DNA from: Trebonia sp963836195
Lineage (GTDB): Bacteria > Actinomycetota > Actinomycetes > Streptosporangiales > Streptosporangiaceae
NCBI GenBank assembly: GCA_963836195.1
Contig: CAWIIX010000030.1
Location: 434,001-498,000, forward strand
DNA: 64,000 nt
Reading direction: 5' to 3'
The notes beneath the pieces were generated by a model. That model was not told the DNA's origin. It did no database searches and saw nothing but the letters and a program-made list of their open reading frames with translations. Position numbers and translations under genes: made by a program. Positions 59,985 through 64,000 of the stretch are shown one piece after another. How positions within the stretch are numbered: the first letter of the stretch is position 1; the number at the start of each line of letters is the position of its first letter.

Positions 59985-62435
59985 TTAGCTGCGCCGGGGT
60001 GACCCGCTGTCGGTCGCGTCGGGCGCGTCCGACGCCGAGTCGGTGCCCGAGTCGGCCGCGCGGATGTCCTTGCCCGGCGCCGCCAGCCCGAGCGCGTCCG
60101 CGTCCGCGCTCACCGCGTCGGCCTCCGGGGAGTCGACCACCAGCTTCGATGGCCACCAGTTCCACCTGCCGAGGAGCACCACCGTGCAGGGAACCAGCAC
60201 GGTGCGGACCACGAACGTGTCCATGATGACGCCCACCGCAAGGCCGATGCCGACGTCTCGGATCTGCGAACCGCCCGAGCCGCTGCCGCCGACGACCGCG
60301 AACACCGCGAACGTCCCCGCCAGGACCAGGCCGGCCGAGGTCACCGTGGTGCCGGTGACGCTGATGGCGCGGCTGACGGCTTCGCGCAGCGGCATTCGGT
60401 GCGCCTCCTCCCTGATCCTGGTCATGACCAGGATGTTGTAATCCTCCCCGAGTGCCAGCAGGAAGATAAACAACAAGAACGGCAGGATGAAGGTGATGCC
60501 GCCGGAGTTGCCGAGCCAGATGAAGACGATCACCGCGAACCCGAGCGCGGCGAAGTAGGAGATCGCCACCGACGCGATCAGGTAGATCGGGGCCACCAGC
60601 GACCGCATGACCAGCGCGAGCAGCACGCCGATGACGATGATCGCGATCGGGATCACGTGCGCCAGGTCGCTGTTGGAGATCTGGCTGACGTCGTAGAACG
60701 CCGGCGCCTCGCCGCCGACCCCGTTCGCGGTGGCGTGCAGCGTGGTGCCGACCGTGGCCGCCTCGGCCCGCAGGGCCGGCACCGCGTTGAGCGCGGCCGT
60801 ACTGCTCGGATCGCCGGCCGTCAGCCCGGTCTGGAACTGGATGGTGGTGCCGGCCGGGTCCACGTACTGCGCGGTCGCGCGGTACTCCTGGTACGCCTGC
60901 GTCCACTCGGTCGGCGTGACCTTGCCGGCGAACGCCGTGGGGATGGCGGGCGCGGTGGCGGGCAGCGGGCCGGAGCCGAGCGCCGCGTGCAGCGCGGTGT
61001 ACTCGGCCGGGGTGAACCCGGCCCCGCCGACCGGGTTGAGCGGGCCGGTCACGCCGGTGAAGAGCGGACTGTGCTGCAGCTGGGTGGTGGCGGCGGCGAT
61101 GACCGCGGGGTCCTCCCAGGCCGGCGTCGACAGCTTGTAGACGAGGTTGGTCGGGTTGGCCGACGAGGACGGGAAGTACTTGGCCAGCAGGTTCTGCCCG
61201 GCCGCGGAGTCGCTGCCGGCCGGCGCCGAGATGGTGCCGCCGAACCCGGCGCTCTTGTATCCGGTGACCGCGACCGACAGCGCGCCGAAGGCGATGACGC
61301 CGATCAGCAGCGCAACCGCCGGGCGCTTGACCACCCGGGTGGCGACGTTGCCCCAGAGGCCGGCCGCGGAGGTCCCTGGCTTGGGCTTCGACGGCCAGAA
61401 GGCGGCCTTGCCGAAGATCGCGAGCAACGCCGGCAGCAGGGTAAGCCCGGCCAGCAGCATCACGCCGATGCCGATGGCGAGCGGGATGCCCAGGTTGGAG
61501 TAGATCTGGAAGCTCGCGGCGAGCAGCGACAGCAGCGCCGCGATGACCGTCAGGGCGGAGAACGTGATCGACTCGCCGACCTTGGTCAGCGCGTTGATCA
61601 CGGCGTCGTGGCTGGCCTGGCCCGCCCGCCGGTTCTCTCTCACCCGGAAGACCAGGAACAGCCCGTAGTCGGTGCCCGCGCCGAGCACGAGCACGGTCAG
61701 CAGCAGCTGCGCGAGGCTCGAGACCTTGAGCCCGTGGTTCGCCAGCTCCGCGACGATCGGGCCCGAGATCGCGACGGAAAGGAACGCGGGAATGAGGGTG
61801 ATGAACGGGGCGAGCGCCGCCCGGAAGATCAGGAACAGCAGGATGAGGATGAAGATCGCCGCGGCGCCCTCGACCTGGTTGCCGGTGTTGCCCGACTGCT
61901 TCTGCTGGTCCACCTGGATCGCGAGCTGGCCGGCCAGGTGCGCCTGCACGCCCGGCGGCGGCGACGAGTCCTTGATCTCGGCCCGCAAGTTGTTGATCAG
62001 GTCGGTCTGCGCGCCCTGGTTGTTCTGGCTCACGTTGGACAGCACCTGCAGCTGCGCAGCCTGGCCGTCCACCCCCGCGCGCGCGGCCGACACCCCGAGG
62101 TCGTTCACCTTGACGACGGTCGGCACCTTGCCAAGGCTCGCCGACAGCGAGGCCAGCCAGGCCTGGTCGGCCGCGGTGAAGGTGCCGCTGCTGACCGCGG
62201 CGACCACCGGCACCGGGATCTCGTTGCTGCCGCCGAACGGCGCGGCAAGGTTCGCCGCCTGCTGGCTGGGCGCGCTGGCGGGCAGGAAGCTGCTGTTGTT
62301 GCCCTGGGTCACGCTGGCGAGCGACGGAAACGCCTTCGGGATGACGCCCGCCGCGACGATCCAAAGTACGACCACTACCCAGCGGAACTTAACAGAGAAC
62401 CGGCCAATTGCCCTGAAGATGTCGTCGGCATGCAC
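59985..62435 (-). CDS. MMPL-family (RND) transporter
   Basis: Two MMPL repeats are visible. Each has an N-terminal helix (FRWVVVVLWIVAAGVIPKAFP, RPAVALLIGVIAFGALSVAV), an extracytoplasmic domain, then a bundle of five helices with GAGTDYGLFLVFRVREN in the first half and ALGEDYNILVMTRIREE in the second; the Asp-Tyr pairs are the proton relay. Such proteins export lipids or hydrophobic compounds. A 45-residue acidic tail follows the last helix. TATTCT six bases before GTG 62435 gives a leaderless start; ATG 62459 is the alternative. Confidence 0.9.
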   Translation of the reverse strand: MHADDIFRAIGRFSVKFRWVVVVLWIVAAGVIPKAFPSLASVTQGNNSSFLPASAPSQQAANLAAPFGGSNEIPVPVVAAVSSGTFTAADQAWLASLSASLGKVPTVVKVNDLGVSAARAGVDGQAAQLQVLSNVSQNNQGAQTDLINNLRAEIKDSSPPPGVQAHLAGQLAIQVDQQKQSGNTGNQVEGAAAIFILILLFLIFRAALAPFITLIPAFLSVAISGPIVAELANHGLKVSSLAQLLLTVLVLGAGTDYGLFLVFRVRENRRAGQASHDAVINALTKVGESITFSALTVIAALLSLLAASFQIYSNLGIPLAIGIGVMLLAGLTLLPALLAIFGKAAFWPSKPKPGTSAAGLWGNVATRVVKRPAVALLIGVIAFGALSVAVTGYKSAGFGGTISAPAGSDSAAGQNLLAKYFPSSSANPTNLVYKLSTPAWEDPAVIAAATTQLQHSPLFTGVTGPLNPVGGAGFTPAEYTALHAALGSGPLPATAPAIPTAFAGKVTPTEWTQAYQEYRATAQYVDPAGTTIQFQTGLTAGDPSSTAALNAVPALRAEAATVGTTLHATANGVGGEAPAFYDVSQISNSDLAHVIPIAIIVIGVLLALVMRSLVAPIYLIASVAISYFAALGFAVIVFIWLGNSGGITFILPFLLFIFLLALGEDYNILVMTRIREEAHRMPLREAVSRAISVTGTTVTSAGLVLAGTFAVFAVVGGSGSGGSQIRDVGIGLAVGVIMDTFVVRTVLVPCTVVLLGRWNWWPSKLVVDSPEADAVSADADALGLAAPGKDIRAADSGTDSASDAPDATDSGSPRRS

Positions 62436-62501
62436 CCGCCCAGAATAGCGGCCGGTCACCTGAGACTTAGCTGAGAGGAGGCCTAAGGACGCGAGTTGTG
62501 A

Positions 62502-63923
62502 TCAACGCGTTATATCTCGATTGGTCCGCATAATCGCCGCAGATTGGTCCAGCTCAGCCTGCCGGCCGCGCCTTGCGGGACAATGAGGCGGGGCCGGCAG
62601 TAAGCAGGACAGGCGAACCGCGGGCTCAGGCGGCGCGAACTGCGCCGCCTCGGTCGACCCGGCCAGCGCGGTGGTCTCCGCGTTGGGCGAGATCGCCTGG
62701 GTGACCAGGTCGAAGTACCCGGTGCCGGCCTCGCGCTGGTGCCTGGTGGCGGTGTAGCCGAGCGGCTCGAGCCCGAACTCGGCCTCCTGCAGCCGGACGT
62801 AGGCCGACATGTCCTCGTGCGCGTACCCGTGCGCGAGCTCGAAGATCGACTCGTTCAGCGCGTGGAACCCGGCCAGGGTGATGAACTGGAACCGGTACCC
62901 CATCGCGGCCAGCTCCTTCTGGAACTTCGCGATCGTGGCGTCGTCCAGGTGCGCGCGCCAGTTGAACGACGGCGAGCAGTTGTAGGCCAGCAGCTGGTCG
63001 GGGTAGACCGCGCGGATCGCCTCGGCGAACTCCCGCGCCTCGGCCAGGTCCGGCGTCGAGGTCTCCATCCACAGCAGGTCGGAGTACGGCGCGAAGGCCA
63101 GCCCGCGCGCCACGCACGCCTCAAGCCCCGCCCGCACCCGGTAGAACCCCTCCGCGGTCCGCTCCCCGGTCGTGAACTGCCGGTCCCGCTCGTCCACGTC
63201 CGACGTCAGCAGGGCGGCCGAGTGCGCGTCGGTCCGCGCGATCACCAGCGACGGCACGTCGTACACGTCCGCCGCCAGCCGGGCGGCGTTCAGCGTCTTG
63301 ATGTGCGCGCCGGTCGGGATGAGCACCTTCCCGCCGAGGTGCCCGCACTTCTTCTCCGACGAGAGCTGGTCCTCGAAGTGCACGCCCGCCGCGCCCGCGT
63401 CGATCATCGCCTTCATCAGCTCGAAGGCGTTGAGCGGGCCGCCGAACCCGGCCTCCGCGTCCGCCACGATCGGGGCGAGCCACTGCTGACGGGGGGCGGT
63501 GGAGTCCGCGGTCCGCTCCGACCAGGCGATCTGATCGGCCCGCAGCAGCGCGTTGTTGATCCGCCGGACCATCGAGGGGACCGAGTTGGCGGGGTAGAGC
63601 GACTGGTCGGGGTAGGTCTGCCCGGCCAGGTTCCCGTCGGCGGCGACCTGCCAGCCGGACAGGTAGATGGCCTGCAGACCGGCCTTCACCATCTGCACCG
63701 CCTGGTTGCCGGTGATCGCGCCGAGCGCGCGCACCGCGTCCTCGCTGTGCAGCAGCTCCCAGAGCCGGTTGGCGCCGCGTCGCGCGAGCGTGTGCTCTTC
63801 GACGACGGAACCGCGGAGCCTGATGACGTCCTGCGCCGTGTATGTCCGCTCGATCGTCGTCCAGCGCTGGTCGGTCTCCCACTGAGACTGCAGATTGGCC
63901 GCCTGCTGGCTGATCGTTTCCAT
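62502..63923 (-). CDS. aceA: Isocitrate lyase, probable stop-codon loss
   Basis: The protein matches the ICL1-type enzyme: GNQAVQMVKAGLQAIYLSGWQVAAD, WLAPIVADAEAGFGG, EDQLSSEKKCGHLGGKVLIPT (catalytic Cys193) and LAYNCSPSFNW. It splits isocitrate to glyoxylate and succinate in the glyoxylate shunt. Family members end at about residue 429 with STEAAQF; here 44 more Pro/Arg-rich residues follow. A TGA eight bases after that point is out of frame by one, so a missing base near 62630 is likely. GAGGCAT lies before the ATG. Confidence 0.92.
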   Translation of the reverse strand: METISQQAANLQSQWETDQRWTTIERTYTAQDVIRLRGSVVEEHTLARRGANRLWELLHSEDAVRALGAITGNQAVQMVKAGLQAIYLSGWQVAADGNLAGQTYPDQSLYPANSVPSMVRRINNALLRADQIAWSERTADSTAPRQQWLAPIVADAEAGFGGPLNAFELMKAMIDAGAAGVHFEDQLSSEKKCGHLGGKVLIPTGAHIKTLNAARLAADVYDVPSLVIARTDAHSAALLTSDVDERDRQFTTGERTAEGFYRVRAGLEACVARGLAFAPYSDLLWMETSTPDLAEAREFAEAIRAVYPDQLLAYNCSPSFNWRAHLDDATIAKFQKELAAMGYRFQFITLAGFHALNESIFELAHGYAHEDMSAYVRLQEAEFGLEPLGYTATRHQREAGTGYFDLVTQAISPNAETTALAGSTEAAQFAPPEPAVRLSCLLPAPPHCPARRGRQAELDQSAAIMRTNRDITR

Positions 63924-64000
63924 GGAGATGCCTCGTGCTTTCGTCTGTCCTGTCTTGGGCCTACTACGAGGGTGCGTCAGGGCGACGCCGTTTACACAGG

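Noticed and set aside
60399..62474. 691-codon open frame opposite the MMPL gene
   Set aside because: Arg/Asp/Gly-rich composition with no recognisable motif; the MMPL transporter on the other strand explains the open frame.

Overview
The window is GC-rich chromosomal DNA from an actinobacterium. Supporting markers are a DevR/DevS-type dormancy two-component pair, RbpA, SepH, a polyprenol-phosphomannose synthase with a GT-C mannosyltransferase, tandem Streptomyces-type conservon genes, MMPL and L,D-transpeptidase envelope genes, and frequent leaderless or ATGA-coupled starts. Streptosporangiales, Streptomycetales or Frankiales-like relatives fit best; the sequence does not settle the order. 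I saw no rRNA or tRNA gene, CRISPR array, insertion sequence or prophage.

Layout. 0-2.2 kb: DevR-like response regulator (cut by the left edge) convergent with a DosT/DevS-like heme sensor kinase. 2.4-9.3 kb: a large cytoplasmic GH38 alpha-mannosidase-like enzyme, divergent from an ArsR-type regulator, then a small protein and a LacI-type regulator. 9.7-14.7 kb: a complete five-gene branched-chain-amino-acid-type (Liv) ABC importer. 14.7-15.4 kb: an O-methyltransferase. 15.6-22.3 kb: two tandem kinase plus roadblock pairs (CvnA-CvnB) without the DUF742 and GTPase genes of full conservons. 22.4-25.4 kb: an orphan lysine 5,6-aminomutase alpha subunit with a cupin and a metallo-beta-lactamase-fold hydrolase. 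25.5-34 kb: mostly housekeeping and envelope genes (L,D-transpeptidase, Ppm1, RbpA, GDPD, two RNA methyltransferases, DUF3817, a PRPP-synthetase-like protein, DUF805, cupin). 34-44.9 kb: a Dpp/Opp-type ABC importer followed by a twice-present cassette of two FMN-dependent monooxygenases, probably for organosulfur or a related small organic substrate. 45-63.9 kb: methyltransferase, penicillin-binding protein, oligopeptidase B, SDR, MptB-like mannosyltransferase, GtrA, a serine beta-lactamase-like lipoprotein, a D,D-carboxypeptidase, a DUF559 protein, SepH, an MMPL transporter and isocitrate lyase.

Functional links: Ppm1 (27 kb) makes the lipid-linked mannose that the GT-C enzyme at 51-53 kb would use. 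The L,D-transpeptidase, PBP, D,D-carboxypeptidase, serine hydrolase and SepH all concern wall assembly and division. The two conservon-like pairs share a spaced promoter motif, so they are probably controlled alike.

Two cautions and one lead. Five genes between 30 and 59 kb are split by single frameshifts, a sixth (permease) is shifted near its 5' end, and isocitrate lyase seems to have lost its normal stop; clean coupling and lack of other decay make base-calling indels a serious possibility. The least explained material is intergenic: a 15-16 nt repeat present four times as two bracketing pairs, a roughly 60-nt structured element present twice with stem-preserving changes, and an inverted array of about 25-31 nt units at 45.1 kb.
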